Of a DNA stretch of 64,000 bases, positions 25,312 through 33,505 are shown one piece after another (within the stretch, counting starts at the first letter, position 1; each line of letters starts with the position of its first letter). The stretch covers positions 62,001 to 126,000 of the forward strand of contig QKEH01000011.1 of the NCBI GenBank assembly GCA_003252385.1, in the 5' to 3' direction. This stretch comes from Bacteroidota bacterium. Its GTDB lineage: Bacteria; Bacteroidota; Bacteroidia; Bacteroidales; UBA10428. The notes under the pieces were generated by a model. That model was given only the letters and a program-made list of their open reading frames with translations, had not been told where the DNA came from and did not search any database. Position numbers and translations under genes: made by a program.

Positions 25312-26940
25312 TCAGGGTTTTTTAGTCCCTTTGGCACCCTCCGTTAACAGGTCAACCGCCTTGAGCAGGGTATGGTCTATGGGCTCAATTGCCGGATAGA
25401 ACCCTGCATTGTCGAAGGTATTTCGGGCAATATAAGCATAGAGCTGGGTTTCCAGAATATCTTCCGATTCGCGGATTTGGCTTGAGTTCGCCGGCACCTC
25501 GTTTTTCGCCGCAAAGGCAATGAACTGTTTCATGCAGCCGTCCTTCCGGAGAAATGCCTTTAACTCATCGAGGGTTTTCAATTGGTCGAAGGATTTTCGG
25601 TGCTGGTCGGAATATTCCAGGGCAAAACGGTAAATCAGTCCCCGATTCCGGACTGCCACCAGATAGTTGGTTACCCCGGCCGTGTCGATGGGTATGAACA
25701 GATCGGGCATGATTCCTCCTCCGCCGTAAACGGTTTTTCCTTCCGGGGTAGTGTATTTCAGCGAATCGTTGAATTTAATGCTGTCGACCTCGGAGAACTC
25801 GCCGTGCAGGTACCGGGTGGAAAGCTCGCTGTAATAATCCTGGGCATGGCCGTTTTCGTAGGGTTTTTGAATGCAGCGGCCGGTTGGGGTGTAGTAGCGG
25901 GCAATGGTCAGACGTATGGCCGACCCGTCGGGGAACATGTTTTGTTCCTGAACCAGTCCTTTACCAAACGAGCGGCGGCCGATGATGGTGCCCCGGTCGT
26001 TGTCCTGTATGGCACCGGCCAGAATTTCGCTGGCCGAAGCACTGCCTTCGTCGAGGATCACAATAACGTCCAGATCCTGGCACACTCCGCCCCGGGTGGA
26101 TCGATACTCCTGACGCGGGCGGGCATTCCCCTGGGTGTATACAATTAATTTTCCCTCATCGAGAAATTCGTCGGCAATGCGAACAGCCGGGTCGAGGTAG
26201 CCGCCTCCGTTGCCACGCAGGTCGAGGATAAGGTTTTTCAGCCCCTGTTTTTTCAGTTGCCTTACACCATCGGTAAATTCTTCGTAAGTGGTGCGCGAAA
26301 AGTTATTGAGCTTGATGTACCCCGTTTCAGGACGGATCATATAGGCAATGTCCATACTGTAGAGGGGGATGTTATCCCGAATGATATCGAAATAAATCAG
26401 TTTTTCGACACTTCGACGCTCAATGCCCACCTTCACCTTAGTGCCTTTAGGGCCTTTCAGTTTCTTTACAATATCGTCGCTAGGCATGTTTTTGCCGGCT
26501 ACGGTGTCGCCATCTACCACCAGAATACGGTCGCCGGCCAGAATGCCGATTTTCTCCGAAGGGCCGTTGGCAATGGTTTTAAGAATAATCAGGGTGTCGT
26601 TCAGCATGTTGAATTGTACCCCAATGCCACTGAAATTTCCTTCCAGGGGTTCGCTGGCTTCTTTGAGTTCTTTGGCGGGAAGGTATTGCGAATGGGGATC
26701 GAGTTCCTCCAGAATTTTAGGAATGGTTTTTTCCACCAGCTCGTTTTTATCGATGGCATCAACATACTCCTGGGTGATGTAGTTGGTTACATTCGTAAGT
26801 TTATCGGTGCGTGGGTAGATGTAAAACGCATCGTCCTTTTGGGTGGAATTATAGTAACGGCCAATAAAAAGCCCAGCTACCATGGCCACGGCAATCAGTA
26901 TTGGGGTAAAAATGGTGCGCACGTTGTTCTTTGGTGTCAT
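25312..26940 (-). CDS. S41 family C-terminal processing peptidase
   Basis: A 542-residue exported serine protease of the CtpA/Tsp type. An N-terminal signal anchor (~10-28) is followed by an N-terminal helical region, a PDZ domain (~95-180; GIGVQFNML, LAGDRILVVDGDTV) and the S41 core. The catalytic pair is visible: Ser in EGSASASE (300-304) and Lys327 in RRSFGKGLVQ. LRGNGGGYL is also typical. The C-terminal ~150 residues are the extra domain common in Bacteroidota members. Ctp proteases trim or degrade periplasmic proteins by C-terminal recognition. The start lies 3 bp downstream of the dCMP deaminase stop, so the two are cotranscribed. Confidence 0.9.
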   Translation of the reverse strand: MTPKNNVRTIFTPILIAVAMVAGLFIGRYYNSTQKDDAFYIYPRTDKLTNVTNYITQEYVDAIDKNELVEKTIPKILEELDPHSQYLPAKELKEASEPLEGNFSGIGVQFNMLNDTLIILKTIANGPSEKIGILAGDRILVVDGDTVAGKNMPSDDIVKKLKGPKGTKVKVGIERRSVEKLIYFDIIRDNIPLYSMDIAYMIRPETGYIKLNNFSRTTYEEFTDGVRQLKKQGLKNLILDLRGNGGGYLDPAVRIADEFLDEGKLIVYTQGNARPRQEYRSTRGGVCQDLDVIVILDEGSASASEILAGAIQDNDRGTIIGRRSFGKGLVQEQNMFPDGSAIRLTIARYYTPTGRCIQKPYENGHAQDYYSELSTRYLHGEFSEVDSIKFNDSLKYTTPEGKTVYGGGGIMPDLFIPIDTAGVTNYLVAVRNRGLIYRFALEYSDQHRKSFDQLKTLDELKAFLRKDGCMKQFIAFAAKNEVPANSSQIRESEDILETQLYAYIARNTFDNAGFYPAIEPIDHTLLKAVDLLTEGAKGTKKP

Positions 26941-26943
26941 GGA

Positions 26944-27390
26944 TTACAGTTCAATATAACATACTTCAATTTTTGCTTTTTTGAGCAGCTCAATGCCGTC
27001 GTCGGAGTGGTAGCTGTCGCTGTATACCACACGCCGTATGCCCGACTGGATAATCAGTTTGGCACATTCCACACAGGGCGATGTGGTAATGTACAAGGTG
27101 GCTCCGTCGCTGCTGTTGTTGCTTTTCGCCACTTTGGTTATGGCATTGGCTTCGGCATGCAATACGTAAGGTTTGGTTTTGTTGTTTTCATCTTCGCAAA
27201 CGTTCTCAAAACCCTCCGGGGTACCGTTGTAGCCATCGGAAATAATCATGCGATCCTTCACAATAAGCGCTCCAACCTGCCGGCGAATGCAGTACGAGTT
27301 TTTTGCCCAGGTTCGGGCCATTTCCAGGTAGCGCCGGTCGAACTGATCCTGTCGTTTACCGTAGGGTTGTAGCTGGTCGTATTTGTTCAT
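26944..27390 (-). CDS. Deoxycytidylate (dCMP) deaminase, ComEB-like
   Basis: A 148-residue zinc deaminase that converts dCMP to dUMP for dTMP synthesis. The start at 27390 (MNKYDQLQPYGK) removes an unlikely 17-residue extension. The catalytic motifs are complete: HAEANAI (zinc His and proton-shuttle Glu) and TSPCVECAK (two zinc Cys). NSYCIRRQVGALIVKDRMII and GYNGTP match the family start. It is followed 3 bp later by the ctp gene. The supply of deoxynucleotide precursors fits with nrdJ in the same window, though they are not linked. Confidence 0.9.
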   Translation of the reverse strand: MNKYDQLQPYGKRQDQFDRRYLEMARTWAKNSYCIRRQVGALIVKDRMIISDGYNGTPEGFENVCEDENNKTKPYVLHAEANAITKVAKSNNSSDGATLYITTSPCVECAKLIIQSGIRRVVYSDSYHSDDGIELLKKAKIEVCYIEL

Positions 27391-27545
27391 CGGTGCGTGT
27401 AGCCGGTTGTAGTGCCATTTGAATGGGCAAATATAGAGCAATTGCCTTAATTTGTACTCGTATCGCCGAAGTTTAAGACGTTCAAAGCCGAAGGGGCATC
27501 TGATTTTGCCAAGTATTCGTTGGCAGAGGGTTCCGGGAATGCGCT

Positions 27546-29144
27546 TCAGGCCTTCTTGCCGTTCATATCGAGGCGCATGCCGTTCTCGGGGGGATAATCG
27601 AGGTTGTAATGCAGGCCTTTGCTTTCCTCGCGACGCATGGCCATTTTTATCACCAGGTAGCCCACGTTAATCAGGTTACGCAATTCGCACAGCGGTACCG
27701 AAAGGGTCGATTTTCGGTACAAATCTTCGGTTTCCTTATAGATAATTTCTAACCGGTCGAGCGCCCGTTTCAGACGCAGGTTGGAACGAACAATGCCCAC
27801 ATAGGCACTAAAAATTTGCTGCATTTCCTTATAATTCTGGGTAATCAGTACCATTTCTTCGGGGTGCTTGGCGCCGCTGTCGTTCCACTCGGGGATATTG
27901 GGGTTGATAGTGAGGGTATCCTGGAGTTGCAGGGCATCGCGGGCGGCACGGTCGGCGTACACAATGGCCTCCAGGAGCGAATTGGACGCCAGCCGGTTGG
28001 CTCCATGCAGTCCGGTAGAGGACGCTTCGCCTGCAGCGTACAGCCGATTGATCCAGGTACGTCCGTTGGTATCTACCTTTATGCCACCACACACGTAATG
28101 CGCTGCAGGTACCACGGGAATCCGGTCGCGGGTGAAGTCGATGCCCAGGCTCAGGCATTTTTCGTAGATGTTCGGGAAATGGGCTTTTAAATCGTCTCCG
28201 TCCAGGTGGGTACAATCCAGGTATACAAAGTCGTCGCCCCGGATTTTCATTTCGTTATCGATGGCTCGGGCTACAATGTCGCGGGGAGCCAGGGAGCCCC
28301 GGCTGTCGTATTTCTGCATAAATTCCTCGCCATCCTGGGTTTTGAGTATTCCGCCATGGCCGCGCATGGCTTCGGTTATCAGGAACGAAGGACGCTCGTT
28401 GGGGTTGTACAGCGAGGTGGGATGAAACTGTACAAATTCCATATTTTCCACCGTTCCTTTGGCCCGGTACACCATGGCAATGCCATCGCCGGTAGCAATT
28501 ACCGGATTGGTGGTGGTGCTGTACAAATTTCCTATGCCACCGGTAGCAATCATGGTTACCTTCGATACAAAGGCAACAATATTTTTCTGTTTGATGTCCA
28601 GGGCATAGGCGCCGTAACATTCAATGCCCTTGGTACGCCGTTTCACTTCTTTGCCCAAATGGTGCTGGGTGATGATATCGATGGCAAAGAAGTATTCGTA
28701 CACATCAATGTTGGGGTGTTGGCTTACTTTTTCGGACAGGGCTCGCTGTATTTCGCTTCCGGTATCGTCCTTATGGTGCAAAATACGGTGCTCCGAATGG
28801 CCGCCCTCGCGAGCCAGGTTAAACCGGCCGCTTTCCTCCATGTCGAACCGGGTACCCCAGTCGATGAGTGCCTGAATCTGTCCGTGGGCTTCGCGAACCA
28901 CCATTCGCACCACCTCTTCTTTGCAGAGGCCGTCGCCAGCAATCAGCGTATCCTGAACGTGTTTTTCAATATTATCGGGCTGGTAGGTTACCGCGGCAAT
29001 ACCCCCCTGGGCATAGCAGGTATTGGTTTCCTGCAGGCGGGTTTTGGTCAGCACGGCAACGCGCCCTTTATCGGCCACTTTAAGGGCAAAACTCAGGCCG
29101 GCTGCGCCGGTGCCAATCACCAGAAAGTCGTATGTTTTTTTCAT
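27546..29144 (-). CDS. nadB: L-aspartate oxidase
   Basis: A 532-residue FAD enzyme that oxidises L-aspartate to iminoaspartate, the first step of de novo NAD synthesis. The FAD-binding motif VIGTGAAGLSFALKVA opens the protein, and CYAQGGIAAV, EGGHSEHRILHHKDDTG, MRGHGGILKT and GIKVDTNGRTWINRLYAAGE are characteristic. It aligns with the succinate dehydrogenase flavoprotein fold, but the length, the absence of a covalent-FAD His context and the missing SdhB partner support NadB. Its partners nadA and nadC are not in the window. It sits between purD and the dCMP deaminase on one strand, 90 bp after purD. Confidence 0.93.
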   Translation of the reverse strand: MKKTYDFLVIGTGAAGLSFALKVADKGRVAVLTKTRLQETNTCYAQGGIAAVTYQPDNIEKHVQDTLIAGDGLCKEEVVRMVVREAHGQIQALIDWGTRFDMEESGRFNLAREGGHSEHRILHHKDDTGSEIQRALSEKVSQHPNIDVYEYFFAIDIITQHHLGKEVKRRTKGIECYGAYALDIKQKNIVAFVSKVTMIATGGIGNLYSTTTNPVIATGDGIAMVYRAKGTVENMEFVQFHPTSLYNPNERPSFLITEAMRGHGGILKTQDGEEFMQKYDSRGSLAPRDIVARAIDNEMKIRGDDFVYLDCTHLDGDDLKAHFPNIYEKCLSLGIDFTRDRIPVVPAAHYVCGGIKVDTNGRTWINRLYAAGEASSTGLHGANRLASNSLLEAIVYADRAARDALQLQDTLTINPNIPEWNDSGAKHPEEMVLITQNYKEMQQIFSAYVGIVRSNLRLKRALDRLEIIYKETEDLYRKSTLSVPLCELRNLINVGYLVIKMAMRREESKGLHYNLDYPPENGMRLDMNGKKA

Positions 29145-29234
29145 GCAAAATTCATGAAAGGGTTACGGGTTGAACCGAACTCCGTCAACACGGGGTGCGG
29201 CAATACGTTCAACACGGAACCGGTTTACAATCAT

Positions 29235-30503
29235 TTATAGATCGAAGCCAATATCGCTCCGGTAGTTCATTTTATCAAAGTGTATCTGTTGGGCGTTGGC
29301 ATAGCTCTTTTTTAGGGCCGAAGGAAAGTCGGGTCCCAAGGAACTGATGGCAAGCACCCGTCCTCCGTTGGTGACTACGTTCTCGCCCTGCAGGCTGGTG
29401 CCGGCATGGAAAAGAAGACTGCCCTGCACGTTTTCAAGGCCGGAAATGATTTTGCCTTTTTCATAAGCCTCGGGATAACCCCCCGATACCAGCATAACCG
29501 TCACGCAGGCGTTCGGGTCAATTTCAAGATTTACCGTGTGGAGTTGTTTTTTGGCAATAGCATCCAGCACTTCCACCAAGTCGGTTTTTAAGCGCGGCAG
29601 TACCACTTCGGTTTCGGGGTCGCCCATGCGCACGTTATATTCGATCACATAGGGGTCGCCTCCCTGGTTCATCAGTCCGATAAAAACAAAACCGTTGTAG
29701 TCGAGCCCGTCTTGCTGGAAACCGGCTATGGTGGGTTTCACAATACGTTCTTCTACTTTAGCCAGAAATTCGGTACTGGCAAACGGCACAGGCGATACGC
29801 AGCCCATTCCTCCGGTATTCAGTCCGGTGTCGCCCTCGCCAATGCGTTTGTAATCTTTGGCCTCGGGGAGCAGCTTGTAGTGACGTCCATCGGTTAGTAC
29901 AAACACCGACAGTTCAATGCCTACCAGGCATTCTTCGATAACCACCTTGGCACTGGCCGTACCAAATTTACCATCGATCATGGCTTTCAGCTCGCTTTTG
30001 GCTTCTTCCAGCGAGTGTATAATAAGTACTCCTTTTCCGGCGGCCAGGCCATCGGCTTTAAGCACATAGGGAGCCTTCATGGTTTCGAGGTAGGCTTGTC
30101 CTTCGGCCAGGTTCTCTTTGACCACGGTAAAATAGCGGGCCGTAGGAATGCCATGGCGTTGCATAAATTCCTTGGCAAATTCTTTGCTTCCCTCCAGCCG
30201 GGCACCTTTGGCGCTGGGGCCTATAATTGGTATATTTTTTAAGGAGGGCTCCGCACGAAAGAAATCGCTGACACCTTTCACCAAAGGATCTTCGGGGCCT
30301 ACCACCACCATATCAATTTTTTCTTCGAGGGCAAAACGCCCAAGGGCCTCAAAGTCATCGGACTGAATGGCCACGTTGGTTCCCAGCTGGGCGGTTCCGG
30401 CATTTCCCGGAGCAACAAACAGGCGCGTCAGTCGGGGGCTTTGTGCCATCTTCCAGGCCATGGCATGCTCGCGGCCTCCCGATCCGAGGAGTAGTATATT
30501 CAT
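29235..30503 (-). CDS. purD: Phosphoribosylamine-glycine ligase
   Basis: A 422-residue ATP-grasp enzyme that joins glycine to 5-phosphoribosylamine in purine synthesis. The start at 30503 gives MNILLLGSGGREHAMAWKMA, the standard N-terminus; a 17-residue upstream extension is rejected. Further motifs are VVVGPEDPLVKGVSDFF, DGLAAGKGVLI, the GDTGLNTGGMGCVSP ATP-grasp loop and EYNVRMGDPETEVVLPRL. A -7 box lies 101 nt upstream. It is first in a minus-strand series purD-nadB-dCMP deaminase-ctp. Confidence 0.96.
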   Translation of the reverse strand: MNILLLGSGGREHAMAWKMAQSPRLTRLFVAPGNAGTAQLGTNVAIQSDDFEALGRFALEEKIDMVVVGPEDPLVKGVSDFFRAEPSLKNIPIIGPSAKGARLEGSKEFAKEFMQRHGIPTARYFTVVKENLAEGQAYLETMKAPYVLKADGLAAGKGVLIIHSLEEAKSELKAMIDGKFGTASAKVVIEECLVGIELSVFVLTDGRHYKLLPEAKDYKRIGEGDTGLNTGGMGCVSPVPFASTEFLAKVEERIVKPTIAGFQQDGLDYNGFVFIGLMNQGGDPYVIEYNVRMGDPETEVVLPRLKTDLVEVLDAIAKKQLHTVNLEIDPNACVTVMLVSGGYPEAYEKGKIISGLENVQGSLLFHAGTSLQGENVVTNGGRVLAISSLGPDFPSALKKSYANAQQIHFDKMNYRSDIGFDL

Positions 30504-30603
30504 CTTTATAAAATTATAACCGGCCTGTGGTTGGCTGCCCATCCCCGATATCAAGTGGCAGGCCTCAGGCCCGGTCGGTTTCTATGCAAGAATTTTTCGG
30601 CTG

Positions 30604-30611
30604 CAAAATTA
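30604..30611 (-). promoter_or_regulatory. Candidate purD promoter (-7 box TAATTTTG)
   Basis: A perfect TAnnTTTG match on the minus strand, upstream of purD, predicting a leader of about 95 nt. The -33 element is not clear. A leader of that length leaves room for regulation, but I see no purine riboswitch. Confidence 0.45.
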
Positions 30612-30691
30612 CAAAAACCGTGGCACCTATACTAATTTACGGAAAACTCCGTCAGGAATCCACCGAAAGAGAGTAGCGGCGCGGACGGTAT

Positions 30692-31591
30692 TTAGTTTCC
30701 CGAACGGGTAAGAAGATTGGGCAGGCTCATCCGCAACAGCACTTCGTGCGAGCCAAAGGTGGCTCCCCGCATACCGGCAATGGGCATGTCGTAGGAGTAA
30801 CCAAAGAACAACTTCTCGTAGTTAAAACCAAACTGAAAGATGAGGGCATCGGAGCTTCGATAGGAGATACCGCCAATAAAGGTTTCCTGGTATTCCATCA
30901 GGGCATTGATATCGGCCTGAAATACGCCGGTTTCAATAAATTTTAACAGCATGGACGGTTTGAAGGTAATGTCGCGGTTGACTACAAAGGTGTACCCACC
31001 CATCAGGTTGTAGTGCCGTACCTGTTTTTGTTCAAGCACTTTATCCGACTTCAGGTCGATATTTCGTCCCAGCAGCTGTGGAACCGAAAGGCCAACGAAA
31101 TAGTTGTCGGCATAGTAGTAGGTACCAAAGCTGGCATCCGGAATCAGCATATTATCTTTTCCCGACGAAAGCACCAGGTCGTCCTGTTCTTCGAAGGTGA
31201 GCTCGGAGCGGTTCAGGTTAAATTGGTACAGCAGTGCCGATAAACCAAAGGCTAACCGGGATTCGTTGGCAAACTGCAGGTGATAGCTGTAGGTAAATTC
31301 AGCACCGGTTTTTCGCAAGGGTCCGGCGGTATAGTTAAAGAGTTTGGCCCCGGCGCCCATGTCATCGGCCAAACGCATATGCCCCGACAGGTATTGGATT
31401 GATGGGGATTCCGAGATACCCGCCCACATTTTGCGGTACGAAAAGCTCAGCGGAAGATCGTCGGTGGTTCCTGTGGCGGCAGGGTTCACCGCGTAGTGGT
31501 TGAAATAGTATTGGGTCTGTGTGGGTATTTGTTGCCCGTACAGTCCGGCTCCCCAACCAAGGAAGGTCAAAAGGTATATGCTTTTCTTCAT
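30692..31591 (-). CDS. PorP/SprF family T9SS membrane protein
   Basis: About 299 residues from the ATG at 31591 (MKKSIYLLTFLGWGAGLYG signal peptide); an ATG at 31597 adds two residues. The mature start QQIPTQTQYYFNHYAVNPAATG is the classic PorP/SprF N-terminus. Repeated beta strands follow (FEEQDDLVLSSGKDNML, GGISYRSSDALIFQFGFNYE) to a barrel end. The start overlaps the stop region of the upstream SprB-repeat gene (31602) within ~11 bp, so the two are one unit: a type B cargo and its dedicated PorP/SprF partner, as with SprB and SprF of Flavobacterium. Confidence 0.9.
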   Translation of the reverse strand: MKKSIYLLTFLGWGAGLYGQQIPTQTQYYFNHYAVNPAATGTTDDLPLSFSYRKMWAGISESPSIQYLSGHMRLADDMGAGAKLFNYTAGPLRKTGAEFTYSYHLQFANESRLAFGLSALLYQFNLNRSELTFEEQDDLVLSSGKDNMLIPDASFGTYYYADNYFVGLSVPQLLGRNIDLKSDKVLEQKQVRHYNLMGGYTFVVNRDITFKPSMLLKFIETGVFQADINALMEYQETFIGGISYRSSDALIFQFGFNYEKLFFGYSYDMPIAGMRGATFGSHEVLLRMSLPNLLTRSGN

Positions 31592-31601
31592 GCTCATCTG
31601 T

Positions 31602-33452
31602 TTAGCGTACAATACTTACGGGTCCGGTTATCGCATCGGAGCCTTCGCCCAGATCAATGATGTAGTAGTAGGTTCCTGATGGCAGATCGTTACCGTTATA
31701 CGAGCCATCCCAGGGTTCCGCAAGGTAATCCGTCGAGGAGAACACCTTGTTGCCCCAGGTATTGAGAACACTTACCGTGTGTCCCGGGTACATTTCAATA
31801 TTTTCAATGGTCCAGGTATCGTTTACGTCATCGTCATTCGGGCTGAATGCGTTGTAAATAATCAGTTTTTGCCCGCTAATAGACACCAGGGTCAGTTGGA
31901 GGGTATCCGATTGACAGCCTATAGCATCTTCGACCCAAACTTCGTACACCCCGGCGTCCAGGTTGAGGAATTCTCCGATGGTGCTGGTCAGGTTATCGGG
32001 TGCTAAGGCGTAAGCATAGGGAGCGGTTCCTCCGCCGGCCTGAAGGGCAATGGCTCCGTTGGCTCCCGAAGTGACCGGGGTCAGGGTGGTATCGGTTATG
32101 GTAATACTGAATGTGGCTGGCTGGGTGATTATGGTGTCGGTAACCAGCGAAAGGCACAAGGCCGCATCGCGGGCCAGCAGGTGGTAGGTACCTGCCGCAA
32201 GAGCAGTAAATACGGGATCCGATTGATACGACACCCCATTGGTGATGGAATATTCGTAGCTTTCCGTGCCACCGGAGGCCTCCAGAGTGATACTTCCATT
32301 GGTCGCTCCCAGGCAGCTTACCGGGTTCACCACCGGGTTTACCAGTTGAACGGCCACCGTTTCGTGGATAGTGGTATCGCGTGAGGTGCTGGTACACTGT
32401 TGGCTGTCCCTTACCCGAACGGTATAATTTCCGGGTGCCAGCCCGGTAAAAAGGCTGTCGCTCTGATAGTTGGATCCGTTGTCGGAAGAATACTGATAGG
32501 GTGCGGTGCCACCCTGCACGCCCATACCTAATTGGCCGGTGGCGGCTCCAAGGCAGCTTTCATCAACCAACAGGGAGAGCCATTGTACCACAACTTTTTC
32601 AGCGATATGGGTGTCAAGGGAGGTGCTTTCGCAGTTATTGGCATCCTTGATTCGCAGGGTATAATTGCCGGAGGTAAGGCTGCTTATCAGGCTGTCGGTT
32701 TGATAACTGGATCCGTTATTGGACGAATACTGATACGGAGCGGTACCACCCTGCGCGCCAATTCCCAATTGTCCAATGGCTCCTCCGAAGCAGGAAGAGT
32801 CGACCAGCACTGTGGTAATTTCTACCTGCGAGGGCTGCGTAACGCTTACCTCGAGCAGGGCTTCGCACAGGTTGCCATCGGTAACGGTTACACTGTAATC
32901 GCCGGCAGGTATATTTTGAAGATCCTGGCTAATGGCCGAATTCGACCATTGGTAGTCGTAGCTGGGGGTTCCGCCAGTAGGAATGAGGTTGATTTGGCCA
33001 TCAGTGTCATTGAAACAGGAGGGAGAAAGCGGAACAGCACTTAAACGCAATTCCGGGCGTTGACTCAATACGCGGGTAGCGGTCAGCGAACAGCCACTCA
33101 AATCGGTGGCAGTTACGGTATAGGTTCCCGCCTCCAGTCCGCTGGCTAAGTCGCCCGACTGGGTAGCCGGGTCGTCCCACTGATACGTTTTGGTACCGGT
33201 TCCTCCACTTGCCAGGGCTTGCAGTGCGCCCGTCAAATCGCCGTAGCAATCAATGGTTTGCTCCACACTGATGCTCAAATCCATGGCTGCCGGCTGATCC
33301 AGAATCACCGAATTGGTGGTTGGGCAATTGTTGGCATCCGTTACCGTAACAGAATAGGTAGAAGCGGCCAGATTGATCAGGTCTTCCGTGATGGCTCCGT
33401 TGTTCCAGGTGTAACGATAGGGGAGGGTACCTCCCGAAACGGAGAGGTTCAC
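31602..33452 (-). CDS. C-terminal part of SprB-repeat T9SS type B protein (downstream of a frameshift)
   Basis: 616 codons that continue the gene starting at 35887 in another frame. The ATG at 33452 falls in the middle of a repeat (repeat 5), so it is not a natural start. Six and a half SprB repeats are visible, each with a Cys, a GGT-x-x-Y-x-Y core and a GxYxVxVxDxxxC end. Repeats 8 and 9 are close copies (GGTAPYQYSSNNGSSYQ versus GGTAPYQYSSDNGSNYQ). The end is a complete CHU_C type B sorting domain: IYNAFSPNDDDVNDTW, MYPGHTVSVLNTWGNKVF, WDGSYNGNDLPSGTYYY and GPVSIVR. The PorP/SprF gene follows directly. Confidence 0.8.
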   Translation of the reverse strand: MNLSVSGGTLPYRYTWNNGAITEDLINLAASTYSVTVTDANNCPTTNSVILDQPAAMDLSISVEQTIDCYGDLTGALQALASGGTGTKTYQWDDPATQSGDLASGLEAGTYTVTATDLSGCSLTATRVLSQRPELRLSAVPLSPSCFNDTDGQINLIPTGGTPSYDYQWSNSAISQDLQNIPAGDYSVTVTDGNLCEALLEVSVTQPSQVEITTVLVDSSCFGGAIGQLGIGAQGGTAPYQYSSNNGSSYQTDSLISSLTSGNYTLRIKDANNCESTSLDTHIAEKVVVQWLSLLVDESCLGAATGQLGMGVQGGTAPYQYSSDNGSNYQSDSLFTGLAPGNYTVRVRDSQQCTSTSRDTTIHETVAVQLVNPVVNPVSCLGATNGSITLEASGGTESYEYSITNGVSYQSDPVFTALAAGTYHLLARDAALCLSLVTDTIITQPATFSITITDTTLTPVTSGANGAIALQAGGGTAPYAYALAPDNLTSTIGEFLNLDAGVYEVWVEDAIGCQSDTLQLTLVSISGQKLIIYNAFSPNDDDVNDTWTIENIEMYPGHTVSVLNTWGNKVFSSTDYLAEPWDGSYNGNDLPSGTYYYIIDLGEGSDAITGPVSIVR

Positions 33453-33505
33453 AATTCCCGACTGATTGCCATAACAGGACAGGTCGGTTCCAATGATGGT
33501 GGTAC

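Noticed and set aside
26257-27372. 371-codon open frame antisense to ctp and the dCMP deaminase
   Set aside because: It spans two unrelated real genes and their junction on the other strand, so it is a composition artefact.
28206-29240. 344-codon open frame antisense to nadB
   Set aside because: nadB is intact on the other strand and the antisense product lacks any domain.
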